Shown here piece after piece: positions 8,051 to 16,221 of a stretch of 64,000 nucleotides of DNA. The notes beneath the pieces were generated by a model. It made no database searches. It had not been told where the DNA came from and saw only the letters and a list, made by a program, of their open reading frames with translations. Origin of the DNA: Cardiobacteriaceae bacterium (lineage in GTDB: Bacteria; Pseudomonadota; Gammaproteobacteria; Cardiobacteriales; Cardiobacteriaceae); assembly GCA_030529365.1 (NCBI GenBank), contig JAUMXB010000007.1, positions 1 through 64,000 of the forward strand, given 5' to 3'. The position numbers were made by a program, and so were the translations under genes. Position 1 is the first letter of the stretch. Each line of letters begins with the position of its first letter.

Positions 8051-8536
8051 TCAGGCAAAGCAATGGCGGCCGAGCAGGGTGGCAATGGCTTCCAGCCCGG
8101 CGGCATCCGTTTCATCAAAGACGGCGAGCTGCTCGGCATCGGCATCGAGGACGGCGCAGACTTCGCCCGCATGGTTGAAAACGGGTACGACGATTTCCGA
8201 TTGCGAGCGTGAAGAGCAGGCGATGTGGTCGGGATGGGCATTGACGTCGGGCACAACCAGTGTTTTGCCTTGCGCCCAAGCCTGTCCGCAGACGCCGCGT
8301 CCGTGCGCAATGCGGGTGCAGGCGAGTGGGCCCTGGAAGGGGCCGAGCACGAGTTCGCCATCGTGTACGAGGTAGAAGCCGATCCATAGCCAGCCGAAGG
8401 CTTCCTTGAGGATGGCGGCAGTGTTGGCGAGGTTGGCGATGATGTCTGTTTCTTCCGCAATGATGGCCTGGATTTGCGGGGTGATTTCTGCGTAGATGCC
8501 GGCTTTGTCGCGGGCGCTGAGTGCGAGTTCGTGCAT
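8051..8536 (-). CDS. msrC: Free methionine-(R)-sulfoxide reductase (GAF domain, fRMsr)
   Basis: A 161-residue GAF-domain protein. The family's redox cysteines appear in order in ACTRIAHGRGVCGQAWAQGK and HPDHIACSSRSQSEIVVPV. fRMsr reduces free L-methionine-(R)-sulfoxide with thioredoxin, repairing oxidised methionine. Start 8536 is chosen for the GGAGACACC ribosome site; 16 upstream in-frame residues are not protein-like. It is divergent from norB, and the shared intergenic region contains an FNR/Dnr-type box, so both may respond to low oxygen or NO (inference). Confidence 0.88.
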   Translation of the reverse strand: MHELALSARDKAGIYAEITPQIQAIIAEETDIIANLANTAAILKEAFGWLWIGFYLVHDGELVLGPFQGPLACTRIAHGRGVCGQAWAQGKTLVVPDVNAHPDHIACSSRSQSEIVVPVFNHAGEVCAVLDADAEQLAVFDETDAAGLEAIATLLGRHCFA

Positions 8537-8605
8537 GGTGTCTCCACTGAAAAGCCACCAGACTAATGCAACCTGTCGCAGCAATCCAGCACTTTTTGAT
8601 AGTGT

Positions 8606-8680
8606 TTTTTTATCAGGAAAAGCGCTTCTTGTTGCGATTTTTTACTGTAGGAAGCGCTTTGTCATGATAAAAAAACATTA
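8606..8680. repeat. AAGCGCTT dispersed repeat, copy 4
   Basis: Cores at 8620-8627 and 8652-8659 (32 bp apart). The flanks TTTTTTTATCA and TGATAAAAAAA deviate from the usual arms. Confidence 0.85.
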
Positions 8681-8724
8681 TCTTGTTCTTTGTTATAACT
8701 TTTGTATTTTCAGTGCGTTGCCTT

Positions 8725-8738
8725 TTGACTTTTGTCAA
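8725..8738. promoter_or_regulatory. FNR/Dnr/NnrR-type box upstream of norB
   Basis: TTGACTTTTGTCAA is a perfect inverted repeat of TTGAC with a 4-bp spacer, the consensus recognised by CRP/FNR-family NO or oxygen regulators. A plausible -10 (TAAGAA at 8760-8765) would place the box at about -41 from transcription start, a class II activator position, about 70 bp before the norB ATG. Confidence 0.75.
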
Positions 8739-8808
8739 CGACGCTTTCCTGCCTTTTTGTAAGAATCTGGCCACAGCATTTTGCTGGTGGTTGTTTTCTG
8801 GAGGCATT

Positions 8809-11103
8809 ATGAAAGAGTACAAGAAGCTTTGGATGCTCCTTGGCGTGATTCTGGCCGGTGCGTTTTTCGTGCTCGGCTATTTCGGCAGGGAGGTCTATGA
8901 AGAGCGTCCCCCGTTGAACGAGGGGATGGAGTTTGTCAGTGAATCCGGCGAGGTAATTTACACCTATCAGGATATTCTTGACGGCCAGTCGGCGTGGCAA
9001 TCGATTGGCGGCATGTCGGTCGGCACGGTCTGGGGGCATGGCGCATATCAGGCGCCGGACTGGACGGCAGACTGGATTCACCGCGAGGTGCTGGGCTGGC
9101 TGGATCAGCAGGCAGAGCGTACGTACGGCAAGCCGTACAGCGAGCTGTCCGAACGCGATCAGGCTACCTTGCGCTATGATTCACAAAAGGCTTTCCGTAC
9201 CAATACTTACGATCCGGGTACAGGCAAGGTTGTGCTTTCCGAAGATCGCGTGCGTTCGATTCGTGCAACAGCCGATTATTACGACAAGCTGTTCAGCGAT
9301 TACCCGGAATTGAAGCCGCTGCGCGAAGCCTATGCAATGAAGGAGAACACGTTGCCGGAAGCGGAGCGACGCGAGAAGCTGAACGCTTTCTTCTTCTGGT
9401 CGGCATGGGCGGCATCCACCAATCGTCCGGATATGGATGTTACCTATACCAACAACTGGCCGCACGAGCCGCTGGTCGGCAACCATCCGACAGCGGAAAA
9501 CGTGATCTGGTCGATTGCGTCGGTAGTAACGCTGATTTTCGGTGTCGGCATGGTGATCTGGATCTGGGCATTCTGCGTGCATCACGAGCATGACGAGCCG
9601 GTAACGCCTGCACAGGATCCGCTGACGCTGGTCAAGCTCACGCCATCGCAAAAGGCGCTTGGCAAATATTTGCTCATTGTGGCGGCGCTTTTCTTCGTGC
9701 AGGTCATGCTCGGCGGCTTTACCGCGCATTACACGGTGGAAGGCCAGGATTTTTACGGCATTCCCGTCTCCGACTGGTTGCCCTACAGCCTGACGCGCAC
9801 CTGGCATATTCAGGCATCGATTTTCTGGATTGCCACCGGCTTTCTCGCCGCAGGGCTCTTCCTTGTGCCCATCATCAACGGCGGTCATGATCCGAAATAC
9901 CAGAGGCTTGGCGTGGATATCCTCTTCTGGGCCCTGATTGTCGTAGTTGCCGGTTCTTTCCTCGGCCAGTTCGTGGCACTCAAGGGCTGGATGAACGAGA
10001 AGCTCAATTTCTGGCTTGGCCATCAAGGCTATGAGTTTGTGGAAATCGGACGTCTGTGGCAGATTGCGCTCTTTATTGGCATGGTGTTCTGGCTGGTACT
10101 CATGCTGCGCGGCATCTGGGCGGCCCTGCGCCAGCCTGGTGACAAGAGCCTTTTGATTCTCTTCACCATGTCGGCTGCCGCGATTGGCGTGTTCTACGCC
10201 CCGGCACTCTTCTACGGCGAGCATACGCACATTTCCATCATGGAATACTGGCGCTGGTGGGTAGTGCACCTGTGGGTGGAGGGCTTCTTTGAAGTGTTTG
10301 CGACCACTGCCGTCGGCTTCATCTTCTACAACCTCGGACTGGTGAGCAAACGTGCCGCCACCACTGCTGCGCTACTCGCTGCCATGCTCTTCCTGATTGG
10401 TGGCATTCCTGGTACTTTCCACCATATCTACTTTGCGGGAACTACCACGCCGATCATGGCCATCGGTGCAATGTTCTCGGCGCTGGAAGTGGTGCCCCTG
10501 GTGCTCTTGGGCTACGAAGCCTTTGAAAACTGGACGGCGCAGCACAAGGCCGACTGGATGAAACCGATGCGCTGGCCACTCACCTGCTTTATCGCTGTTT
10601 CTTTCTGGAACATGCTGGGTGCGGGCGTCTTCGGCTTCCTCATCAACCCGCCGATCTCGCTTTACTACCTGCAAGGCCTGAACACCACGCCCAACCACGG
10701 CCATGCCGCCATGTTCGGTGTATATGGTTTCCTCGCGCTGGGCTTCACCCTGATGGTGCTGCGCTACATCCGTCCGAGCCTGAACCTGAACGGCAAGCTG
10801 ATGTTCATCGCTTTCTGGGGGCTTAACATCGGTCTCGTCCTGATGCTTTTCACCAGTCTTTTGCCCATCGGCTTTATCCAGGCGCACGCCGCGATTACCG
10901 AAGGGCTGTGGTGGGCGAGAAGTGCGGAATTCGTCGAGCAAACCCCGATTATCCACACTCTGCGCTGGGTGCGTACCATTGGCGATATCGTCTTTATCAT
11001 TGGTGCCGCCGCCTTTGGCATGCAAGTTGTCAAGGGGCTCATGCACCGCGAGCCTGATGCGAATGATCCGGTAGAAAACAGGCAGGAAGCAGTCTCCGCC
11101 TGA
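8809..11103 (+). CDS. norB: Quinol-dependent nitric oxide reductase (qNOR)
   Basis: A 764-residue inner-membrane protein with the single-subunit qNOR layout: an N-terminal membrane helix, a long periplasmic cytochrome c-like extension (about residues 30-215) and then 12-13 further helices. Haem and FeB ligands sit in segments such as TFHHIYFAG, EYWRWWVVHLWVEGFFEVF and NHGHAAMFGVYGF. It reduces NO to N2O using membrane quinol. Start 8809 has TGGAGG upstream; the frame to 8683 is not real. No norC, nirK or nosZ is adjacent, so the likely role is NO detoxification rather than full denitrification. Confidence 0.95.
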   Translation: MKEYKKLWMLLGVILAGAFFVLGYFGREVYEERPPLNEGMEFVSESGEVIYTYQDILDGQSAWQSIGGMSVGTVWGHGAYQAPDWTADWIHREVLGWLDQQAERTYGKPYSELSERDQATLRYDSQKAFRTNTYDPGTGKVVLSEDRVRSIRATADYYDKLFSDYPELKPLREAYAMKENTLPEAERREKLNAFFFWSAWAASTNRPDMDVTYTNNWPHEPLVGNHPTAENVIWSIASVVTLIFGVGMVIWIWAFCVHHEHDEPVTPAQDPLTLVKLTPSQKALGKYLLIVAALFFVQVMLGGFTAHYTVEGQDFYGIPVSDWLPYSLTRTWHIQASIFWIATGFLAAGLFLVPIINGGHDPKYQRLGVDILFWALIVVVAGSFLGQFVALKGWMNEKLNFWLGHQGYEFVEIGRLWQIALFIGMVFWLVLMLRGIWAALRQPGDKSLLILFTMSAAAIGVFYAPALFYGEHTHISIMEYWRWWVVHLWVEGFFEVFATTAVGFIFYNLGLVSKRAATTAALLAAMLFLIGGIPGTFHHIYFAGTTTPIMAIGAMFSALEVVPLVLLGYEAFENWTAQHKADWMKPMRWPLTCFIAVSFWNMLGAGVFGFLINPPISLYYLQGLNTTPNHGHAAMFGVYGFLALGFTLMVLRYIRPSLNLNGKLMFIAFWGLNIGLVLMLFTSLLPIGFIQAHAAITEGLWWARSAEFVEQTPIIHTLRWVRTIGDIVFIIGAAAFGMQVVKGLMHREPDANDPVENRQEAVSA

Positions 11104-11116
11104 TTGCAGACCATGC

Positions 11117-11141
11117 AAAGCCCGGCCATGTGCCGGGCTTT
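11117..11141 (+). terminator. norB intrinsic terminator
   Basis: Hairpin AAAGCCCGGC / GCCGGGCTTT followed by TGTTTTA, 13 bp after the norB stop. Confidence 0.85.
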
Positions 11142-11297
11142 GTTTTACGCCTCATCAACTGCATTTCTTTCCCTTGACTGTTGAATGCAGGGTTGCACTC
11201 GACATTCTGCCCCAATCTCCGGAAATTCCACCATATTCGCGCAACCGTAACATCGGCAAACATATTGCTGCTTGCGGACAAACATGCGCTGGTTATG

Positions 11298-11380
11298 GTA
11301 TATTTTCTCACCGTGAAGCGCTTATTGTGTAAAAATTTCTCATCATGAGCGCTTATTGATGATAAAAAATGATTATTTAT
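11298..11380. repeat. AAGCGCTT dispersed repeat, copy 5
   Basis: Cores at 11316-11323 and 11347-11354 (the latter GAGCGCTT), 31 bp apart. The right arm is GATAAAAAATGATTATTT. It ends 4 bp before the next gene's ATG. Confidence 0.85.
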
Positions 11381-11384
11381 TGCC

Positions 11385-11978
11385 ATGATATACAAAACTG
11401 TTCGCCATCTTTGCGCCATTTTCCTTGTCAGCAGCCTGTTTGCCTGCCAGCCGCCAGCGCCGCGCGATGCGCATCTCGATCTTTGTACCTTTGTTCCGCC
11501 CGGTGCGGAAGATTTCCATTGGCAAGGCGACATCGCCGACGAACTGGACAACAGCATCCTGCTCATCAGCGATATCAGCCGTGGCGAATACCGGGGTGAG
11601 CGTGATCATTGCAGTGCCCGCTTCTCGGCCAAGCCGGAAGTAAATGATGACATGCTGATTGCCCAGATCGAAAAAGTGCTTGGTGAAGCGTGGCACTATC
11701 GCGGAAATCTGGAAAGCGCCTATCCCGGCATCCGCATCCATCTCTGGCAAACGCACAGCCGCTTCTGGCCCAATCGTCATTACGGACTCGCCAGCTATCA
11801 AGCCACTTTGCAAGACGAAAACGGGCAGCCCTTTCGCCCGATTTACAGCGTGCACATCAGCGAAAGCACCCGCGAGCAGCACGGCTCCGTTGTCCTCGTC
11901 ATAATCGCGAGCAGCTTTCTCATCCCTGCTGCGGCACTGATGATCCTTTGGAGAGTGCGTCATAACAGGCGCTCATGA
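11385..11978 (+). CDS. Uncharacterised lipoprotein with a C-terminal membrane helix
   Basis: A 197-residue protein. The N-terminus MIYKTVRHLCAIFLVSSLFAC ends in a lipobox (LFAC). A globular region with Trp and Cys residues (HWQGDIADELDNSILLISDISRGEYRGE...) follows, and near the end there is a strong hydrophobic helix (SVVLVIIASSFLIPAAALMILW) capped by RVRHNRRS. A lipid anchor plus a C-terminal helix with a positive cytoplasmic tail would tie both ends to the inner membrane. I recognise no family. There is no clear ribosome site, and the start directly follows a dispersed repeat. Confidence 0.65.
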   Translation: MIYKTVRHLCAIFLVSSLFACQPPAPRDAHLDLCTFVPPGAEDFHWQGDIADELDNSILLISDISRGEYRGERDHCSARFSAKPEVNDDMLIAQIEKVLGEAWHYRGNLESAYPGIRIHLWQTHSRFWPNRHYGLASYQATLQDENGQPFRPIYSVHISESTREQHGSVVLVIIASSFLIPAAALMILWRVRHNRRS

Positions 11979-11982
11979 TATT

Positions 11983-11997
11983 CCGAATAATATTCGG
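11983..11997. other. Short palindrome CCGAATAATATTCGG
   Basis: Six-bp arms with a 3-bp centre, between two same-strand genes. It could be a weak hairpin or an operator; there is no T-run. Confidence 0.3.
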
Positions 11998-12095
11998 CGG
12001 TATCAACGGGGCATCTTTGTATCTGAAAAATTGCATTCCCGACATCCCAAATAAAATCTAGTATAATTTCATCCAAATGGATTCAAGGATGTTTT

Positions 12096-13028
12096 ATGGG
12101 ACAAATACACAGCTATTATCGTATTTTGGGCTTGGAAGCTACCGCCTCTGCCAGCGAAATCCAGAGTGCCATTCAAAGCATGCGGGAAATTGACACGGAA
12201 GGCAATTACAGCGCCATTCTGAACAAAATTGAAAAAACCCTGCTTCCCCGTAGCCGGCGAACGCCCGAATCTGGCCCACCCATACTGGATCCGGTAAAAT
12301 CCCGCAGAAAAGTAGCGACGCCACCAAGGCCAAGACGTGAAATCACGGCCGAACTATTCGAAGAATTCACCCTGGAAACGCCATCCCTGCAATCACACGC
12401 GGATTTTCTGGAAGAAAACAAGATTCGTCATACTGACATTGTGGCTGATGCAAATCATGAATCGTCCATGCCGGAACAGCGGAGCGGCTTTCTGGATTTT
12501 GGGGAAAAGGATTTTCTGACAGAGCCACAGCGCAAAAACAACCAGCCTCTCAGGGATCATCGTACCTATATCACGGAAGAAGAGATTCAGAGCTACAACA
12601 GACCGCCGTCATTCTTGGCCAAAATATTTTCCGGGAAAAACCTGATTATCAGCTCACTGGGAATTGCATTATTGGTGGCAGGTGCCATCGCCGGTCTTCC
12701 TGCGTATCAACTGTATCTGGCCAACAAGCAAAGCGAGGAAGCCATGCCTGTACTGGTGGCGGCGCGAAATGATGCGGCGGAGCTGGTTCGCAAGAACGGG
12801 TATTTCCCGGACAGCCTGTCGAGGGATTTCAGCGGGGAGTACTACACCGTACGCCTCGATTCGGCAAAAGAAGCGGTAGAGCTTACTTTCAACCACAATG
12901 CCGCCGACAATCTTCAGGGACACAGCCTGATCATGTCGAGCTATGTGGCGCCCAATCTTGGCCTGCAATGGCGCTGCGATATTTCATCGGCCTATCCCAA
13001 GAATCTGCGTCCGGCACAATGCTTCTGA
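12096..13028 (+). CDS. Membrane protein with J-domain-like N-terminus and type IV pilin-like C-terminus
   Basis: A 310-residue protein. Residues 6-27 (SYYRILGLEATASASEIQSAI) resemble helices I-II of a J domain, but the HPD loop is absent. Residues ~50-180 are a charged linker. Residues ~182-203 form a membrane helix running into GLPAYQLYLANKQSEEA, the same pattern as the end of the type IV pilin N-terminal helix (IPAYQDYIARSQ). The remainder matches a pilin globular domain, including GYFPDS, a SGEYY strand and a terminal disulfide loop, WRC (Cys294) ... QCF (Cys309). No prepilin cleavage motif (G-FTLIE) exists, so it should stay membrane-anchored with the J-like part in the cytoplasm. TATAAT at 12062-12067 may be its -10. 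Confidence 0.75.
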   Translation: MGQIHSYYRILGLEATASASEIQSAIQSMREIDTEGNYSAILNKIEKTLLPRSRRTPESGPPILDPVKSRRKVATPPRPRREITAELFEEFTLETPSLQSHADFLEENKIRHTDIVADANHESSMPEQRSGFLDFGEKDFLTEPQRKNNQPLRDHRTYITEEEIQSYNRPPSFLAKIFSGKNLIISSLGIALLVAGAIAGLPAYQLYLANKQSEEAMPVLVAARNDAAELVRKNGYFPDSLSRDFSGEYYTVRLDSAKEAVELTFNHNAADNLQGHSLIMSSYVAPNLGLQWRCDISSAYPKNLRPAQCF

Positions 13029-13052
13029 TAGCGTGCGATATTGCCAGTCATG

Positions 13053-13080
13053 AAAAAACGGGGCCAATGCCCCGTTTTTT
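13053..13080 (+). terminator. Intrinsic terminator
   Basis: AAAAAACGGGGC / GCCCCGTTTTTT hairpin after the pilin-like gene. It is symmetrical, so it may also serve pbpC on the other strand. Confidence 0.85.
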
Positions 13081-13197
13081 GTGAAACCGGCCATCTTTTT
13101 GCGTTTCACGTGAAACCGAACGGGAATGTTGTTGCACCACTTCGTGCTTTCCCTGATTGATAAATCATGATGTTACGCCGTGAATCTGCGGTGGTGT

Positions 13198-15177
13198 TTA
13201 CGGTGAATCCGCTCGTTGCAGGCGCACGCTTTGATGAGATGGCTGCTCGGGATACTGCAATTTGAAGGTGGCATGAGCGCTTTTGCCTTCGCCGTCCAGT
13301 ACGCGGACGCGGTAATGGCCGCTGCCTTGCGGTGAATAATCAAGCTGCGGGACAAGCGTGCGATCCTGATAGCGTTCATTGATAAACCAGACGTAGGGCG
13401 GCTTGCCGTGCTGCAAGGTGAGTTGCAGGGCAAAGCCCGGGCGCAGTTCCAGAGTGCTGCCGTCGGTTGGGCTTGCCAGCGCAAAGCGCTCGGTTGCACC
13501 GCTTTGGCGGATGGCAAGCGGCATCGGGCGCGGCGGCAGGGGCGCGATGGGATAAGCGCGCGTGGAGGGTTCGGGGATGAAGTTGACGAGTTCCTGATAC
13601 AGCGGAATGAGAGTGGTAGTGCTTTCATATTCACCGGCAAAGCCGCTGTCGGCACGGCCGCGCCAGAGCAGGAGCGTGTGGCGACGCGAATATCCGGCCA
13701 GCCACAGGTCGCGCCAGCCGTAGGAAGTGCCGGTTTTCAGGGCGAAGGTTTCCTGGCCGTGCCGCACGATGCTGTGGCGGCGCAGGATGCGGGTGATTTG
13801 CTCGCAGGCGCTTTTGCTGCCGAGTGTGGGGCTTTCTTGGTGCCAGGTGCACAGCGCCAGTTCGCGATAGAGATTGGCAAGTTCCGAGGGATGGACGCCG
13901 GTGCCGCCGAGAATGAGCGCAGGGCCGGGTTTGCCGTGGTTCGGGAAGTGCAGGGATAGTCCATGACGCTGCAAATGGGTGGCAAATTCGCCGGAATCGA
14001 GCTCCATGATCAGGCGTACGGCGGGTACGTTGCGCGAGAGGGTGAGGGCGTCGGCAAGCGGGATGCGGCCGAGATAGCGGCCATCGTAGTTGACGGGGCG
14101 CCAGGCGCTTTCGTGGATGGGCGTGTCGTCAATGAGAGTATCAGGGCGGTAGTGGAAGCGGGTGAACGCGGCGAGATAGGCGAAGGGTTTCAGGGTGGAA
14201 CCGGGGGAGCGGATGGCGGCCAGAATATCCACGGCACCGCGGCGCGGTACGGAGAAATAATCGGCATTGCCGACATAGGCCAAAATGTCGCCGCTGATGT
14301 TGTCGAGCAACAGGGCGGCAAGGGTGACTTCGCTCTGGTCGCGTAGCAGTGCGGTGCGCAGGCGGTTTTCAAAGGCGCGTTGCAGGCGGATGTCGAGCGG
14401 CGTGTGGCGCTCGTCGGGATGGCGCGCGCGATAGTGCCGGGCAAGCGCCGGAAAAGGATGGTGTTGCGGGCGCACAGCATCGTGCAGCGCGAGCTGGTAA
14501 TCGTGTGCGTCGATGGCATTGCGTTCGCGGGCCAGCGCCAGAACGCGCAGCGCGGCAGCTTGGGCTTTCTCTGGATGCTTGAGGCGGTTTGGCGACTGCG
14601 GCAGGGCGATGAGCCAGGCGGTTTCTGCGGTGGAGAGGGCGGCTGCCGGTTTGCCGAAATAGTGGCGCGCGGCGGTTTCTATGCCTTCGCGGTTGCCGCC
14701 CATGGGGGCCAGGGTGGCGTAGAGGTTGAGGATGTCGTCCTTGCTGTAGCGCCGTTCCAGCTGCCAGGCGCGAAAGGCTTCGATGATTTTGTTTTTCAGG
14801 GTACGCGGGCGCGGTTCGAGCAGGCGCGCGGTTTGCATGCTGAGGGTGGAAGCGCCGGAGATGGTGCGGCCATGCTGGATGTTTTGCCCGAGCGCGCGGA
14901 GAATGGCAAAAGGATCGACTCCGCTATGGCGCATAAAGCGCTGGTCTTCGTAGGCGATGAGCATGGCGCGGTAATGGCGGGGCATGGCTTGCACGGGCAG
15001 GCGGTACTGTTCGTCGTGGCTCATGCCGATGTGGAGGATTTCGCCGTGACGGTCGCGGGTGACGGGGGAGAGATCGTGATAGCGCGTGAGATCGGGCGGG
15101 TAATGATGATCGATGACGCGGGCGAGAAGATAGAGGAGAAAAAGCAGGAAAGCAGATTCAATGAGAAATTTTCCCAT
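13198..15177 (-). CDS. pbpC: Penicillin-binding protein 1C
   Basis: A 659-residue protein. An N-terminal membrane helix (residues ~4-22) precedes a GT51 glycosyltransferase domain (YEDQRFMRHSGVDPFAILRA, ISGASTLSMQTARLL), a transpeptidase domain (SPGSTLKPFAY with the active serine, SRN, and KTGTSYGWRDLWLAGY) and a C-terminal PbpC-type beta domain. PbpC makes and repairs peptidoglycan and is typically encoded beside the alpha-2-macroglobulin YfhM, which lies just upstream here. The start ATG at 15177 falls inside a dispersed repeat and has no visible Shine-Dalgarno. A frame reaching 15279 consists of translated repeat. Confidence 0.92.
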   Translation of the reverse strand: MGKFLIESAFLLFLLYLLARVIDHHYPPDLTRYHDLSPVTRDRHGEILHIGMSHDEQYRLPVQAMPRHYRAMLIAYEDQRFMRHSGVDPFAILRALGQNIQHGRTISGASTLSMQTARLLEPRPRTLKNKIIEAFRAWQLERRYSKDDILNLYATLAPMGGNREGIETAARHYFGKPAAALSTAETAWLIALPQSPNRLKHPEKAQAAALRVLALARERNAIDAHDYQLALHDAVRPQHHPFPALARHYRARHPDERHTPLDIRLQRAFENRLRTALLRDQSEVTLAALLLDNISGDILAYVGNADYFSVPRRGAVDILAAIRSPGSTLKPFAYLAAFTRFHYRPDTLIDDTPIHESAWRPVNYDGRYLGRIPLADALTLSRNVPAVRLIMELDSGEFATHLQRHGLSLHFPNHGKPGPALILGGTGVHPSELANLYRELALCTWHQESPTLGSKSACEQITRILRRHSIVRHGQETFALKTGTSYGWRDLWLAGYSRRHTLLLWRGRADSGFAGEYESTTTLIPLYQELVNFIPEPSTRAYPIAPLPPRPMPLAIRQSGATERFALASPTDGSTLELRPGFALQLTLQHGKPPYVWFINERYQDRTLVPQLDYSPQGSGHYRVRVLDGEGKSAHATFKLQYPEQPSHQSVRLQRADSP

Positions 15178-15272
15178 TATGAAGCGCTTATTGCGCGTTT
15201 TTTTCTCATTAATAAGCGCTTCTTGTGAGAAAAAATTGCGATATAAGCGCTTCATGTTGAGAAATTTTATCA
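15161..15272. repeat. AAGCGCTT dispersed repeat, copy 6 (triple)
   Basis: Three cores at 15182-15189, 15214-15221 and 15245-15252 (spacings 32 and 31 bp). One end overlaps the first codons of pbpC. Confidence 0.9.
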
Positions 15273-15275
15273 TTG

Positions 15276-15899
15276 TCAATCAAATGGAGGTTGCCAGGGC
15301 GAGATATCACGCGCGGCGAAGCAAAGGGCAATTTGTTCCGCAGTGGTTTTCGCGATATTGAGCGGCGGCAGGGCATCTGCCGGGAAATAGGTGGCGGAGA
15401 CGGTTTCAATATTGGCAGCAAAACTGCCACCGCACGGAAGACATTGGATGAGAATTTTGCAGATGCCGTAGGCGTAGGGCGGGAGGTTGCGCCGGTTTCT
15501 GTCGTGCAGCGCGATGATTTTGTGCGGGACGACTTCCAGCCCGGCTTCTTCACGCACTTCCTTGCGAATGCTGTCGGCCAGGCTGTCCGTGACATCAACC
15601 CAGCCGCCGGGCAGTGCCCAAAGGCCGTCGTGCTCCTGCACCAGGAGGATGCGGTCGTCGGCAAAGATCGCGGCGCGGCAATCGAGTTTCGGGGTTTGGT
15701 AGCCCTGTTCGTTGCAAAAGAGTTCGGTGATGCGGGGCAGCGGGGTATCGCTTTGCTCGGCGAGCATTTCGGCGGCAAGGGTGCGCAGGCGTTCGTAACG
15801 CAGGCGGTCATGGGGGTTGCTGGCATAGGCGAGGCCGTTTTGCGCGATGCTCTGGATTTCGATGGCGAAGCGCAGCCACGGGGAGGGTTGGGCGTTCAT
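15276..15899 (-). CDS. NUDIX hydrolase with N-terminal NUDIX-associated domain
   Basis: A 207-residue protein. An N-terminal helical domain of about 65 residues (WLRFAIEIQSIAQNGLAYA...RYERLRTLAAEM) is typical of the ADP-ribose/CDP-choline pyrophosphatase-like NUDIX group. The NUDIX box is GGWVDVTDSLADSIRKEVREEAG, in which Asp replaces the usual first Glu and Lys the Arg; the metal-binding REVxEE-like core is kept. The substrate is unknown. It sits between the alpha-2-macroglobulin and pbpC genes on the same strand, with a dispersed repeat on each side. Confidence 0.85.
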   Translation of the reverse strand: MNAQPSPWLRFAIEIQSIAQNGLAYASNPHDRLRYERLRTLAAEMLAEQSDTPLPRITELFCNEQGYQTPKLDCRAAIFADDRILLVQEHDGLWALPGGWVDVTDSLADSIRKEVREEAGLEVVPHKIIALHDRNRRNLPPYAYGICKILIQCLPCGGSFAANIETVSATYFPADALPPLNIAKTTAEQIALCFAARDISPWQPPFD

Positions 15900-15926
15900 G
15901 GTAATTATAAAAGGGCTTTGGATAAG

Positions 15927-16010
15927 TGTTTTTTCTCATCATGAAGCGCTTTTTGTGAGAAATTTTTGCATGATAAGCGCTTCTCGATGAGAAAATTTAT
16001 CATATTTTGA
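15927..16010. repeat. AAGCGCTT dispersed repeat, copy 7
   Basis: Cores at 15944-15951 and 15975-15982 (31 bp apart). The rest of this 322-bp gap holds only the terminator at 16152 and unassigned sequence. Confidence 0.9.
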
Positions 16011-16151
16011 CAGGCAATGAAATGGCTGTGCATGAGGATGCCGTGGCAGGGAAGTTGGCACAAAGCGGGGCCGGGAACAGGCTGTTGCCGCGCGTGTTCT
16101 TGTGCGCATTCTGAAAAGAGGGGAATGGTTTGTGGGATTGCATAGGTTTTG

Positions 16152-16181
16152 AAAAAAGCCCCTCTCCGGCGGGAGAGGGGC
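16152..16181 (-). terminator. Terminator of the alpha-2-macroglobulin gene
   Basis: Read on the minus strand, the stem GCCCCTCTC / GAGAGGGGC is followed by TTTTTTC. Similar CCCCTCTCCC/GGGAGAGGGG hairpins recur at 33675 and inside the element at 59480. Confidence 0.75.
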
Positions 16182-16221
16182 GGTTGCACATCCATTGCGG
16201 CAAGCTGCCGATGAGAGGCGA

